A stretch of DNA of 64,000 nt, from NCBI GenBank assembly GCA_035506135.1, contig DATJPY010000006.1, positions 34,614-98,613 on the forward strand, read 5' to 3'. The position numbers and the translations under genes are program-made. This DNA is from DATJPY01 sp035506135. GTDB lineage: Bacteria; Myxococcota_A; UBA9160; PR03. Under the pieces are notes generated by a model. It ran no database searches, was not told the origin of the DNA, and worked only from the letters and a program-made list of their open reading frames with translations. Shown here in pieces: positions 36,714-44,727 of the stretch (its first letter is position 1; every line of letters begins with the position of its first letter).

Positions 36714-36779
36714 GGCGCGACCCGCCTTTGCGGCAGAGTGTCGCCGCGCCGAAGGAGCGACGCCATACCGGGCGTCTGC

Positions 36780-36785
36780 TAGCCT
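36780..36785 (+). promoter_or_regulatory. -10-like hexamer TAGCCT upstream of leader ORF
   Basis: TAGCCT ends ten bases before the ATG of the six-codon leader ORF at 36796 that precedes typA. Confidence 0.35.
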
Positions 36786-36795
36786 GCGCGCCCGC

Positions 36796-36816
36796 ATGAA
36801 CGCAGAGGCCTCATGA
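36796..36816 (+). CDS. Possible six-codon leader peptide (MNAEAS)
   Basis: ATG at 36796 begins a tiny frame whose TGA overlaps the typA ATG as ATGA. If translated, termination would place ribosomes on the typA start, giving translational coupling. No Shine-Dalgarno precedes it; a TAGCCT hexamer ten bases upstream would make it a leaderless or near-leaderless start. Real translation is not shown. Confidence 0.3.
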   Translation: MNAEAS

Positions 36817-38621
36817 GTCAGCCGGCTCCGCGGAAAGACGTCCGGAACCTCGCCATCATCGCGCACGTCGATCACGGCAAGACGACGCTGCTCGACGGGC
36901 TCCTGCGCCAGACGGGCGCGCTGCCGGCGCGCCAGGCGACCGCCGAGCGCGTGATGGACCGCGAGGACCTCGAGCGCGAGCGCGGCATCACCATCCACGC
37001 CAAGAACACCGCGATCCGCTTCGAGGGCGTGCACATCCACCTGGTCGACACGCCCGGGCACGCCGACTTCGGCGGCGAGGTGGAGCGGGTGCTCGGCATG
37101 GTCGACGCCGTGCTGCTCCTGGTCGACGCGGTCGAGGGCGTGATGCCGCAGACGCGCTTCGTGCTGCGCAAGGCGCTCGCGCACGGCCTGCGCCCGATCC
37201 TGGTGGTGAACAAGATCGACCGGCCGGAGCAGCGCGCGGAGGCGGTCGTCGACGAGGTCTTCGATCTGCTGGTGGACCTCGGCGCCAACGACGCGCAGCT
37301 CGACTTCCCGATCGTGTACGCATCCGCCAAGGAGGGCGCGGCGGCGCGCGAGATCGGCGCGAAGCGCGTCGACCTGCGCCCGCTGCTCGAGGCGATCCTC
37401 GAGCTGGCGCCGCCGCCCTCGGTCGACCTCGAAGGCCCGCTCCAGTTCCAGGCGATGACGCTCGACCGCGACGACTTCCTCGGCCGCATCGTGATCGGGC
37501 GCGTGGCGCGCGGCCGCCTGCGGCGCGGGGCCAACGTGGTGCGCCTCCCCGCCGACGGCCCGCCGCAGGGCTTCCGCGTCACCAAGCTCTTCGGCGCGTA
37601 TGGGCTCGAGCGCCGCGAGATCGACGAGGCGCTGGCGGGCGACCTCGTCATGATCGCCGGCGTCGACTCGATCGAGATCGGCGACACGGTGTGCGACCCG
37701 GCGGCGCCCGAGGCGCTGCCGCGGGTGGCGGTCGACCCGCCCACCGTGCGCGTGCGCTTCTCGGTGAACAACTCGCCGTTCGCCGGCCGCGAAGGGCGCT
37801 TCGTCACCAGCCGGCAGATCGGCGAGCGGCTGCGGCGGGAGGCGCTCGGCAACGTCTCGATCCGGATCGAGGAGACCGACAGCCCCGACGTCTTCGAGGT
37901 GGCGGGGCGCGGCGAGCTGCAGATCGGCGTCCTGATCGAGACCATGCGGCGCGACGGCTACGAGTTCTCGGTCTCGCGCCCGGAGATCATCGCGCGCGAG
38001 GTGGATGGCCAGCGCTGCGAGCCGGTCGAGGACGTGGTCGCCGAGGTGCCCGATACGAGCGCCGGCATGGTGATCGAGAAGCTGGCCGGCCGCCGCGGGC
38101 GGCTGCTCTCGATGGAGCAGCGCTCGGGGACGACGGTGCTGCAGTACGTGGTGCCGAGCCGCGGGCTCTTCGGCTACCGCAGCGAGTTCCTCTCGGACAC
38201 GCGCGGCGAGGGCGTGCTGCACCGCACGGTGCGCGGCTACGAGCCGTGGAGCGGTGACCTCCCGACCCGCGCGGTCGGCGCCCTCGTCGCCACCGAGGCC
38301 GGCGAGACCACGGCGTACGCGATCTTCAAGATCCAGGAGCGCGCCGACCTCTTCGTCGGGCCCGGGGTGCCCTGCTACGAGGGTCAGATCGTCGGCGAGA
38401 ACCGGCGCGCCAACGACATGAACGTGCACGTCGCCCGCGCCAAGAAGCTCACCAACATCCGCGCGGCCAACAAGGACGAGAACATCGTGCTGGTCCCGCC
38501 GCGCCAGCTCACCATCGAGACCGCGCTCGGCTGGATCGCCGAGGACGAGCTGCTCGAGGTGACACCGAAGAGCTTGCGGCTGCGCAAGCGGATCCTCTCC
38601 GCGAGCCACCGCAAGCGCTGA
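36813..38621 (+). CDS. typA: Ribosome-associated GTPase TypA/BipA
   Basis: 602 residues, typical length. Seen: G1 'IIAHVDHGKTTLLDGLL', switch I 'MDREDLERERGITIHAKNTAIRF' (TypA-specific), G3 'LVDTPGHADFGGEVERVL', G4 'VNKIDR', domain V and the TypA C-terminal domain 'NRRANDMNVHVARAKKLTNIRAANKDENIVLVPPR'. It acts in 50S assembly under stress. AGAGG lies four bases before the ATG, inside the overlapping leader ORF. Confidence 0.96.
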   Translation: MSQPAPRKDVRNLAIIAHVDHGKTTLLDGLLRQTGALPARQATAERVMDREDLERERGITIHAKNTAIRFEGVHIHLVDTPGHADFGGEVERVLGMVDAVLLLVDAVEGVMPQTRFVLRKALAHGLRPILVVNKIDRPEQRAEAVVDEVFDLLVDLGANDAQLDFPIVYASAKEGAAAREIGAKRVDLRPLLEAILELAPPPSVDLEGPLQFQAMTLDRDDFLGRIVIGRVARGRLRRGANVVRLPADGPPQGFRVTKLFGAYGLERREIDEALAGDLVMIAGVDSIEIGDTVCDPAAPEALPRVAVDPPTVRVRFSVNNSPFAGREGRFVTSRQIGERLRREALGNVSIRIEETDSPDVFEVAGRGELQIGVLIETMRRDGYEFSVSRPEIIAREVDGQRCEPVEDVVAEVPDTSAGMVIEKLAGRRGRLLSMEQRSGTTVLQYVVPSRGLFGYRSEFLSDTRGEGVLHRTVRGYEPWSGDLPTRAVGALVATEAGETTAYAIFKIQERADLFVGPGVPCYEGQIVGENRRANDMNVHVARAKKLTNIRAANKDENIVLVPPRQLTIETALGWIAEDELLEVTPKSLRLRKRILSASHRKR

Positions 38622-38636
38622 TCCGCGGCGCTCGCG

Positions 38637-38642
38637 TATGAT
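38637..38642 (+). promoter_or_regulatory. -10-like hexamer TATGAT, leaderless-type
   Basis: TATGAT ends six bases before the GTG at 38649, just after the typA stop. Confidence 0.4.
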
Positions 38643-38648
38643 GGCGGG

Positions 38649-39761
38649 GTGACGCACCTTGCCGACGTCGAGTGGGAGAGCTGCCTCCTGGAGCCGGCTC
38701 CGGATCCGGAGCTCGCCGCCTACCTGCAGCGCGAGCTCGGCGGCGTCCCGCGCTCCGCACCCTACCTGACCGCGTGCCCCTGGGTCGTCCGCTCGCTGGC
38801 CTCGATCGGGCGCTACGCGCACCTCGATCGCCGGCTCTCGGACCTGATCGGGCTCGTGGTCAGCCAGGACAACTCCTGCCGCTTCTGCTTCGCAATGCAG
38901 CGCGTCGTGCTGCGCGTGCAGGGCTTTCCGGAGCGGCAGATCCGCGCGCTCGAGGAGGGCCTCTTCGCCGCCGAGATCGACGAGAAGGACCGCGCCGCGC
39001 TCGAGTTCGTGCGCCGCTTCTCGCGCGGGCAGCCGCTCGCGTCGGCACGGGACCTCGAGGCGCTGCGCCGCGCGGGCTGGAGCGAGCCTCTGATCCGCGA
39101 GATCGCCTTCTGCGCCGCGTCGATGGTCTACTACAACCGCCTCTCGACGCTGCCGGCGATCCCGCCGCAGGACGTCGAGGCGCTCCCCGATCGCTGGTGG
39201 GCGCGCGTCCTCTTCACGCTGATCGCGCCGCTGGCCCGGCGCCAGCTCCGGCGCGCGCATCGCCGCAGCGCGCAGGGACCGCTCTCCGCCGCCGCGCGCG
39301 AGGGACCCTACGCCGGCCTCGTCGCCGCGTTCGACGGCCTCCCCGCCGCCGCGGCGCTGCGGCGACTGCTCGACGAGGCCTTCGCCTCGCCCGTGCTCCC
39401 GCGGCGCACGAAGGCGCTCGTGTTCGCGGTCGTGGCGCGCGGCCTCGCCTGCCCGGCTTCGGAGGCGGAGGCCGGACGCCTGCTCGCCGCCGAAGGCCTC
39501 GCGCCCGCGGAGCAGGACGCGATCCTGGCCCATCTCGCCTCGCCGGACCTCGACGCCACCGAGGCCGCGCTGCTCCCGCTGGCGCGCGACACGATCCGCT
39601 ACCGCCCGGCGCAGATCCAGCGCCGCTCGCGCGCGCTGCTCGAGGGCGTCGGCGTCGCGCCCTTCGTCGAGTTCGTCGGCGTGTCCGCGCTCGCGAACGC
39701 CGTCTGCCGGCTGCTCGCGATGGCGGAGCCGGAGGCTCCCGGACTCGGGCTCGCGCGATGA
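38649..39761 (+). CDS. AhpD-like (carboxymuconolactone decarboxylase fold) double-domain protein
   Basis: 370 residues, apparently two AhpD-type domains. The first carries the redox motif 'NSCRFCFAMQRVVLRVQG' (CxxC plus downstream helix) and 'DRAALEFVRRFSRGQP'. The second ('LPRRTKALVFAVVARGLACPASEAEAGRLLAAEG') has CxxS in place of CxxC and may be inactive. AhpD-like proteins act as peroxidase reductants or alkylhydroperoxidases. The GTG start is used. Its end overlaps the cyclase by four bases (ATGA). Confidence 0.8.
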   Translation: MTHLADVEWESCLLEPAPDPELAAYLQRELGGVPRSAPYLTACPWVVRSLASIGRYAHLDRRLSDLIGLVVSQDNSCRFCFAMQRVVLRVQGFPERQIRALEEGLFAAEIDEKDRAALEFVRRFSRGQPLASARDLEALRRAGWSEPLIREIAFCAASMVYYNRLSTLPAIPPQDVEALPDRWWARVLFTLIAPLARRQLRRAHRRSAQGPLSAAAREGPYAGLVAAFDGLPAAAALRRLLDEAFASPVLPRRTKALVFAVVARGLACPASEAEAGRLLAAEGLAPAEQDAILAHLASPDLDATEAALLPLARDTIRYRPAQIQRRSRALLEGVGVAPFVEFVGVSALANAVCRLLAMAEPEAPGLGLAR

Positions 39762-40537
39762 GCTGGGCGTGGATCGCCGCGCTGGCGACGCTCGGCGCGG
39801 CGGCCGCCCTGTGGCAGCGCGCCGGCGCGGCGCGGCGATTCGCGCGGCTGCGCGAGCGATTCGAGGACGCGCGCGACAAGCTGGAGCGCCTCCAGCACGC
39901 GTTCCAGCGCTTCGCGCCGCGCGATGTCGTCGAGAATCTGGCCGCGGGTGACGAGCCGCGCGCCGACCGGCGCGAGGTCACCGTCCTCTTCGCCGACCTG
40001 GTCGGCTTCACCCGGCTCTCGGAGCACACCGAGCCGGGCGCGCTGGTGCGGATGCTGAATGGATACCACGCGCGCATGCAGCGCGTGATCGCCGAGCACC
40101 GGGGCCACGTCGCGCTGCTGATCGGCGACGGGATCCTCGCGCTCTTCGGCGCCTTCGACCACAACCCGTGGCAGAGCGACGACGCGGCGCGCGCCGCGCT
40201 CGCCATGCGCCTGGAGCTCGAGGCATACAATGAGGAGCTGGGAGGTGAGCAGCAGGCCGCGCTGTCGCTCGGCATCGGCGTGCACCGCGGCATCGTGGTG
40301 GCCGGCCTGGTGGGAAGCAGCGAGCTCCAGCAGTGGACGGCGGTCGGCCGCACCGTGAACCTCGCCGCGCGCGTGCAGGACCTGACGCGCGACCTCGGCG
40401 TCGACGTCCTCCTGACCGAGAGCGTTCGCGGCGCGCTCGACCCGCGCTTCCGCCTGCGCGCGATGCCGGCGCGCACCGTGCGCGGCATCGCCGAGCCCGT
40501 CGCCACCTACGCGCTCGAGGGGCTCGCAGAGCGCTGA
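39758..40537 (+). CDS. Membrane-anchored class III adenylate/guanylate cyclase-like protein
   Basis: 259 residues: one N-terminal membrane helix (2-20), a coiled coil (about 28-50), the 'FQRFAPRDVVENL' linker typical of bacterial class III cyclases, then the catalytic domain. Metal Asp80 ('LFADLVGFT') and Asp124 ('IGDGILALFG') are present, as are transition-state residues Asn201 and Arg205 ('GRTVNLAAR'). The base-specifying lysine, usual in xKxIGD, is Leu120 here, and the usual second specificity Asp is not evident ('QWTAVG'). It may be an atypical or weak cyclase. No receptor domain beyond the helix. Confidence 0.85.
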   Translation: MSWAWIAALATLGAAAALWQRAGAARRFARLRERFEDARDKLERLQHAFQRFAPRDVVENLAAGDEPRADRREVTVLFADLVGFTRLSEHTEPGALVRMLNGYHARMQRVIAEHRGHVALLIGDGILALFGAFDHNPWQSDDAARAALAMRLELEAYNEELGGEQQAALSLGIGVHRGIVVAGLVGSSELQQWTAVGRTVNLAARVQDLTRDLGVDVLLTESVRGALDPRFRLRAMPARTVRGIAEPVATYALEGLAER

Positions 40538-40560
40538 GCCGGAAATTTCGCGCGCGCCGC

Positions 40561-40590
40561 TGGCAGGCGCCGCTGCGCTCCGTGTAGACT
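40561..40590 (+). promoter_or_regulatory. Possible promoter TGGCAG-18-TAGACT
   Basis: TGGCAG (40561-40566) and TAGACT (40585-40590) are spaced 18 bases apart, upstream of the PEP-CTERM-like gene, with a leader of about 25 bases. Confidence 0.35.
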
Positions 40591-40620
40591 CGGCGCGCCG
40601 CACGGAACGCCGGGGGGGAG

Positions 40621-41226
40621 ATGGGTCGGTTGGACGGTCGCTCGCATCGCCGGGCGGGGTTGGGCGCGATCGCGATCCTCGTGCCGCTCCTGCTTCCGGC
40701 CGCGAGCCGCGCGTCGCTGGTCGGCGAGAGCATCTCCGTCGCCCTGACCGACGCCGGCGCGCTGGACCTGAGCCAGGGCGTCGTGGTCGTCGCCGGTCCC
40801 GAGATCACGCCCGGCGACGGCTCGCAGATCGGGGGCGTGCTGCTCCCGAACGAGTCAGTCGACATCGGCGACTCTGCGATCACCGTCTCCCTCGAAGAGG
40901 GCAACGCCAACCACGGCACCGGCTTCCCCGCCGGCACCCGCTACGTCTTCTCGGGCCTCTACTTCGGTCCCAACACCGGCATCGTGGACGTGGACGTCCA
41001 GCTCGACAACGTGAGCGGGGTGTCGCTCGGCTCGGAGGTCACCTTCACCCCGAGCTCCGTCACGCTGTTCGTCGACGACCTCACCATCGGCAGCGTGCCG
41101 AACGCAGTCGACGTCGGCGACGTCACGCTCTCGCTGATGCTCCCGGAGCCGGGCGCGGGATCCGCGTCGGCGGTCGCCGTCGCCGCCGTCCTCGCGCGCG
41201 GCCGGCGCGGCGCGCGGCGTGCTTGA
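40621..41226 (+). CDS. Secreted protein with PEP-CTERM-like C-terminus
   Basis: 201 residues. Signal peptide ('GLGAIAILVPLLLPAASRAS'), then a beta-rich body with repeated Thr/Ser/Val strands ('GESISVALTDAGALDLSQGVVVVAG', 'ITVSLEEGNANHGTG'). The C-terminus 'LPEPGAGSASAVAVAAVLARGRRGARRA' has the layout of a PEP-CTERM sorting tag: PEP, short hydrophobic helix, basic end. The exosortase that would process it is not in the window. No body-domain family recognised. It overlaps the next gene. Confidence 0.78.
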   Translation: MGRLDGRSHRRAGLGAIAILVPLLLPAASRASLVGESISVALTDAGALDLSQGVVVVAGPEITPGDGSQIGGVLLPNESVDIGDSAITVSLEEGNANHGTGFPAGTRYVFSGLYFGPNTGIVDVDVQLDNVSGVSLGSEVTFTPSSVTLFVDDLTIGSVPNAVDVGDVTLSLMLPEPGAGSASAVAVAAVLARGRRGARRA

Positions 41227-41521
41227 TCTCGCCGTCGCCAGCGCGGGCGACTTCGCAGGCTGCCTGAACCAGCGGTTCCGGCTCGCGAACGGCGGCGCGA
41301 CGCTCGAGCTCGAGCTCGTGGCGGCGAGCCCGGTCGGGGGCCGCGCCGCTGCGGACGGGCGCCGGGAGCCCTTCGCGCTGCTGTTCCGCGGCCCGTCGGA
41401 TCTCGTCCTGCCGCAGCGCATCTACCGGCTCGAGTGCGCCTCGCTCGGCAGCCTCGAGATCTTCCTGGTGCCGATCGGCGCCGACGCGGAAGGCGTGCGT
41501 TACGAGGCCGTCTTCGCCTGA
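41219..41521 (+). CDS. DUF6916-type small protein
   Basis: 100 residues from a GTG overlapping the preceding gene. 'FRLANGGATLELELVAASPV', 'FALLFRGPSDLVLPQRIYRLECASLGSLEIFLVPIGADAEGVRYEAVF' closely parallels the C-terminal domain of the protein at 43652-44068 ('FTLVFRSPSAAVLPEGVYQL... FEVFLQAADGVGADRYYAGVF'). I assign both to the DUF6916 type from this pattern. The two copies bracket three tail-collar genes, which suggests a joint function. No signal peptide. Confidence 0.7.
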   Translation: MLDLAVASAGDFAGCLNQRFRLANGGATLELELVAASPVGGRAAADGRREPFALLFRGPSDLVLPQRIYRLECASLGSLEIFLVPIGADAEGVRYEAVFA

Positions 41522-41988
41522 GCCCACTCCAGGAGCAGGTGGATCCCCTCGTCGCGGACCGGGGTGAAGCCGAGCCGCTGGTACAGCCTCGATGCGGGAT
41601 TGCGTCGCTCGACGCGGATCCGCACCGTCTGCCCGCTCGCGGCCGCCTCGTCCTGGATCTCGCGCAGGAGCCCTCCCCCGATCTGCTGGCCCCTGCTCTC
41701 CGGGAGGAGCGCGATGTCGATCACGTGGATCGCGTCCGCGCTGCGCTCCACCGTGAGGCGGCCGATCGGCGTGCCCGCGAGCTCGATCACGTCGAAGCGA
41801 GCCGCCGGGAAGTGCGCCCGGTAGTGGCGCTGCTGCGCCTCGAACTGCATGCGCAGGAAGGCCTCGCGCTCCGCGTCGGTCCAGCCGAGGCCCGCGAGCT
41901 CGTCCGCGCGGGTGCTCGCGTACAGGCAGTAGAGGAAGTCGGCGTCGTCGGCGCGCGCGGCGCGGAGGGTCACCGTGGAGCGCTCCAC
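41500..41988 (-). CDS. GNAT-family N-acetyltransferase
   Basis: 162 residues from a GTG six bases downstream of the last collar gene's stop, so co-transcribed with it. GNAT features: 'VTLRAARADDADFLYCLYAST' opening, 'IHVIDIALLPESRGQQIGGGLLREIQDEAAASG' (motif A, acetyl-CoA pyrophosphate loop) and 'VRIRVERRNPASRLYQRLGFTPV' (motif B). The substrate is unknown. Its 3' end overlaps the convergent DUF6916-type gene by 22 bases. Confidence 0.85.
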   Translation of the reverse strand: MERSTVTLRAARADDADFLYCLYASTRADELAGLGWTDAEREAFLRMQFEAQQRHYRAHFPAARFDVIELAGTPIGRLTVERSADAIHVIDIALLPESRGQQIGGGLLREIQDEAAASGQTVRIRVERRNPASRLYQRLGFTPVRDEGIHLLLEWAQAKTAS

Positions 41989-41993
41989 GGCGG

Positions 41994-42509
41994 CTAGCTC
42001 CGCGGCGGGAAGATGCCCTGGAGCGCGATGATGAAGCTCAGCACCAGGTAGGGCTGGCGGTTCTCGTGCGGCTGCCCGCCGCCCGCCTCGGCGAGCGTCT
42101 CCGCGGCCATCGCCACCGGATCGGTGAGCGGCCCGTAGATCGCGGCACCGGACGGCGCGAGAGCCACGGCCGGCGACGGGGAGGCCGTCGTCGCCAAAGG
42201 GCTCGCGAGCAGCGGATGCGCGTGCGGGGGCATCTCGGACTCGAGCAGGGCGACGGTCGCCGACCCTCCGCTCTCGCCGAGGTCGCGCAGCGTCAGCCCG
42301 GGCCCCTGGCCCTGCTGCATCGCAGCCCGCCCGCGAAGGTCCGGCAGAGCGAAGTTCGCCTTGCCATCCCCACCGTAGTACGTCCCGACCAGCGAGAAGA
42401 GCGCCGTGTTCTGCGCGATCGGCAGCACCTGGCCGTCGCAGAACGCCCAGCCGACGGGCGCGAAGTTGCCCGCGAACAGCCGGATCTCGGCCACGAACTG
42501 GTCCGACAC
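41994..42509 (-). CDS. Tail-collar domain protein (microcystin-dependent protein-like) 1
   Basis: 171 residues. 'EIRLFAGNFAPVGWAFCDGQVLPIAQNTALFSLVGTYYGGDGKANFALPDLRGR' is the phage tail-collar (PF07484) signature. The middle is variable, and the C-terminus is 'NRQPYLVLSFIIALQGIFPPRS'. This is the stand-alone type often annotated MdpB rather than a whole tail fibre. Third of three tandem paralogues; 12 bases separate it from the second. Confidence 0.88.
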   Translation of the reverse strand: MSDQFVAEIRLFAGNFAPVGWAFCDGQVLPIAQNTALFSLVGTYYGGDGKANFALPDLRGRAAMQQGQGPGLTLRDLGESGGSATVALLESEMPPHAHPLLASPLATTASPSPAVALAPSGAAIYGPLTDPVAMAAETLAEAGGGQPHENRQPYLVLSFIIALQGIFPPRS

Positions 42510-42521
42510 GCTGCGATCCCC

Positions 42522-43040
42522 TCAGCTCTGGGTCGGGTAGATCCCGAACGCCGAGATGATGAAGTTGACGCACAGGAAGGGCGCCACGTTGCCGTGCGGC
42601 TGGCCCCCTTCACTCGCGACGACCGCGCTCGTGTCGAGGCCGACCCCCGGTGTCGCGCTCCCGTAGATCGCGTTCGCCCCCGCGTCGGCCGGGACGCTCC
42701 CGTCCGGTCCGGCCGTCGCCTGCGCCGCGTCCTGCGAGGCCTGGAGCGCGTGGGCGTGGGCCGGCATCTGGGCGGCGGTGAGCGTCACCGCCTCGGTGCC
42801 GCCGGACTCGCCGAGCTGGTAGCTGGAGCCCGGGCCCTGCCCGACGTGGACCGGTACCCGGCCTTGCAGGTCGGGGAGGGCGAAGGTCGACACCCCGTCG
42901 CCGCCGTAGGTCGTGCCGATCAGGTTGAAGAGCACGTCGTATTCCGAGATCGGGAGCAGCTGCCCCTGGCAGAGGAACCAGCCCGAGGGAGCGAAGTTCC
43001 CCGCGAAGATCCGAATCTCGCCGACGTAGGGGCTTCCCAT
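42522..43040 (-). CDS. Tail-collar domain protein 2
   Basis: 172 residues, 'EIRIFAGNFAPSGWFLCQGQLLPISEYDVLFNLIGTTYGGDG...FALPDLQGRVPVH', with the 'MPAHAHAL' histidine-rich motif and 'VAPFLCVNFIISAFGIYPTQS' end. Same architecture as its neighbours but divergent in the middle (residues about 95-140), as expected of paralogues that differ in binding surface. Nine bases follow the first gene. Confidence 0.88.
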   Translation of the reverse strand: MGSPYVGEIRIFAGNFAPSGWFLCQGQLLPISEYDVLFNLIGTTYGGDGVSTFALPDLQGRVPVHVGQGPGSSYQLGESGGTEAVTLTAAQMPAHAHALQASQDAAQATAGPDGSVPADAGANAIYGSATPGVGLDTSAVVASEGGQPHGNVAPFLCVNFIISAFGIYPTQS

Positions 43041-43049
43041 CGGGTGGCC

Positions 43050-43559
43050 TCAGCTGCGGCTCGGAAAGATGCCCTGCAGCGCGATCACGAAGTTGAGCGC
43101 GAGGAAGGGCTGCAGGTTCGAGTGCGCCTGGCTCCCACCCACCGTCCCGACGGACCCCCCAGCAAGCGCGGTCAGATCGGCCGGCGCCGCGTACACGTCG
43201 GCACCGAAGCGCGGCTTCTTCGCGAGCAGGTTGCCCGCCGGGCTCGTCGCGGTGGCGACCCCCGCGTCCGCCACGACGACGTGCGTGTGCGTCGGCAGCT
43301 CGGTGATCCCGAGCGTCACCGCCTCCGTTCCGCCCTGCGTGCCGAGCAGGTCCGAGGCGCTCACGTGGATCGGCATCCGCCCCTGCAGGTTGGGGAGCGC
43401 GAAGTTGACCCGACCGTCTCCGCCGTACGTGGTGCCGAGCAGCGAGAAGAGCGCCTGGTTCTGGTTGATCGGCAGGATCTGGCCGTTGCAGAATGCCCAG
43501 CCCTTCGGCGGGTAGTTGAAGCTCACGATGCGGATCTCGCCGAGGTACTGCTCGGACAC
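43050..43559 (-). CDS. Tail-collar domain protein 3 (first in operon)
   Basis: 169 residues from a GTG. 'EIRIVSFNYPPKGWAFCNGQILPINQNQALFSLLGTTYGGDGRVNFALPNLQGRMPIH', the 'LPTHTHVVV' motif and 'LQPFLALNFVIALQGIFPSRS' at the end. First gene of the minus-strand set; a TATCCT hexamer ends ten bases before the GTG. It diverges from the Tat-signal DUF6916-type gene. Confidence 0.88.
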   Translation of the reverse strand: MSEQYLGEIRIVSFNYPPKGWAFCNGQILPINQNQALFSLLGTTYGGDGRVNFALPNLQGRMPIHVSASDLLGTQGGTEAVTLGITELPTHTHVVVADAGVATATSPAGNLLAKKPRFGADVYAAPADLTALAGGSVGTVGGSQAHSNLQPFLALNFVIALQGIFPSRS

Positions 43560-43569
43560 GGCGGCGCAC

Positions 43570-43575
43570 AGGATA
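43570..43575 (-). promoter_or_regulatory. -10-like TATCCT for collar operon
   Basis: Minus-strand TATCCT ends ten bases before the GTG at 43559. Confidence 0.35.
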
Positions 43576-43632
43576 GGGGCGGATGCATGGCGCCGTCCAC
43601 GAAATTTGCAGCTCGTTGCGCGATCTCGATGA

Positions 43633-43638
43633 TATAGT
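43633..43638 (+). promoter_or_regulatory. -10-like TATAGT for the Tat-signal gene
   Basis: TATAGT lies 13 bases before the ATG at 43652, in a locally AT-richer stretch. TTGCAG at 43606-43611 is a possible but widely spaced -35. Confidence 0.35.
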
Positions 43639-43651
43639 TGCGACCCAAGCG

Positions 43652-44068
43652 ATGGATCGACGCGACTTCCTGAAGACGAGCGGCGCCGCGCTGGTCGCAG
43701 CGATGCTAGGTCCGTTCGTGATCGGCAGCGGGTCGGGCCCGAGCGTGGACGGACCGAGCCGCGACAAGTTCGCGGCGCTGCTCGGCACCTGGTTCGGCCT
43801 CGCGCCCGCCTCCGGCTGGCTGCAGCTCGTCGCGCTGAACGACGGCCCTACCTCGCGGCTCACGGAGCAGTTCACGCTCGTCTTCCGCAGCCCGTCCGCC
43901 GCGGTGCTGCCGGAGGGCGTCTACCAGCTCACGGCCGCCGAGACCCGCGAGGCGTTCGAGGTCTTCCTGCAGGCGGCGGATGGCGTGGGGGCCGATCGCT
44001 ACTACGCGGGTGTGTTCAACCTGCTGCGTCCGCTGAGCATCGCGTCCTGCGGGCCGCCGTCGCCCTGA
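43652..44068 (+). CDS. Tat-exported DUF6916-type protein
   Basis: 138 residues. 'MDRRDFLKTSGAALVAAMLG' is a textbook twin-arginine signal, which fixes the start at 43652 over an upstream ATG. The C-terminal domain resembles the 100-residue protein at 41219-41521. Export of a small beta-rich domain next to collar proteins suggests a surface or extracellular complex (inference). It converges on the TetR gene. Confidence 0.78.
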   Translation: MDRRDFLKTSGAALVAAMLGPFVIGSGSGPSVDGPSRDKFAALLGTWFGLAPASGWLQLVALNDGPTSRLTEQFTLVFRSPSAAVLPEGVYQLTAAETREAFEVFLQAADGVGADRYYAGVFNLLRPLSIASCGPPSP

Positions 44069-44074
44069 TTCCCT

Positions 44075-44710
44075 TCAGAGCGCCGAGGTCGCGGGCTCGA
44101 GCGCGCGGCGCAGGAGCTCGCGCAGCTCCCGCTTGCGCGCCGCCAGCATCGCGGGCGAGCGCGGGTCGTCCAGCAGGACCGCCGCCGGGATGTGGTGGAG
44201 CACGCCCGGATAGAAGAGCACGAGCCCCATCAGGTTCAGCACCGTATGGCGCACCGGGACGTGGCGGATCACCCCGGCGGCGCGCGCGCGCGCGAGCCAC
44301 TGCCCCACCAGCATCAGCACCCGGTCGACGGGATCGATCTCGCCGGGGCGCATCTCGAAGGGGTCGGCGCTCGGCTCGGCGGCGCGCGTGGTGACCAGGA
44401 GCCGCATCAGGAGCCGTGCGGAGGCGGGCTCGGCGGCGAAGTGCTCGACGCTCGCGTCGAGCGCGTCGAGGATCGACGCGAGGCGCGGCGGGTCCTCGGA
44501 GAGCAGCGGATCGAGGCGCTTCAGCAGGCGCTCGGACAGGCCGCGATAGACCTCGTGCGCCAGCTCCTCCTTCGAGCGGAAGTGGTGGAAGAGGGAGCTC
44601 TTGTGGAGGCCGACGCGGTCGGCCACCTGCTGCAGGCTCATCCCCTCGTAGCCGTGCTCGGCGAGCAGCTCGAGCGCCTCGCCGAGGATGCGCTGTCGCG
44701 AGACCGTCAT
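44075..44710 (-). CDS. TetR-family transcriptional regulator
   Basis: 211 residues. The N-terminal HTH 'RQRILGEALELLAEHGYEGMSLQQVADRVGLHKSSLFHHFRSKEEL' is classic TetR; the C-terminal ligand-binding half is alpha-helical. It is downstream of the ferritin-like gene by 17 bases on the same strand. The two palindromes at 45825-45876 that cover the operon promoter are the likely binding sites, implying autoregulation. The ligand is unknown; such regulators beside membrane-lipid or acyl enzymes often sense acyl-CoA. Confidence 0.9.
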   Translation of the reverse strand: MTVSRQRILGEALELLAEHGYEGMSLQQVADRVGLHKSSLFHHFRSKEELAHEVYRGLSERLLKRLDPLLSEDPPRLASILDALDASVEHFAAEPASARLLMRLLVTTRAAEPSADPFEMRPGEIDPVDRVLMLVGQWLARARAAGVIRHVPVRHTVLNLMGLVLFYPGVLHHIPAAVLLDDPRSPAMLAARKRELRELLRRALEPATSAL

Positions 44711-44727
44711 GCGCCCCCCGCCCCCGC

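Noticed and set aside
41994..43559. Prophage remnant
   Set aside because: Only collar-domain genes are present; there is no integrase, terminase, capsid or lysis gene, and composition matches the surroundings.
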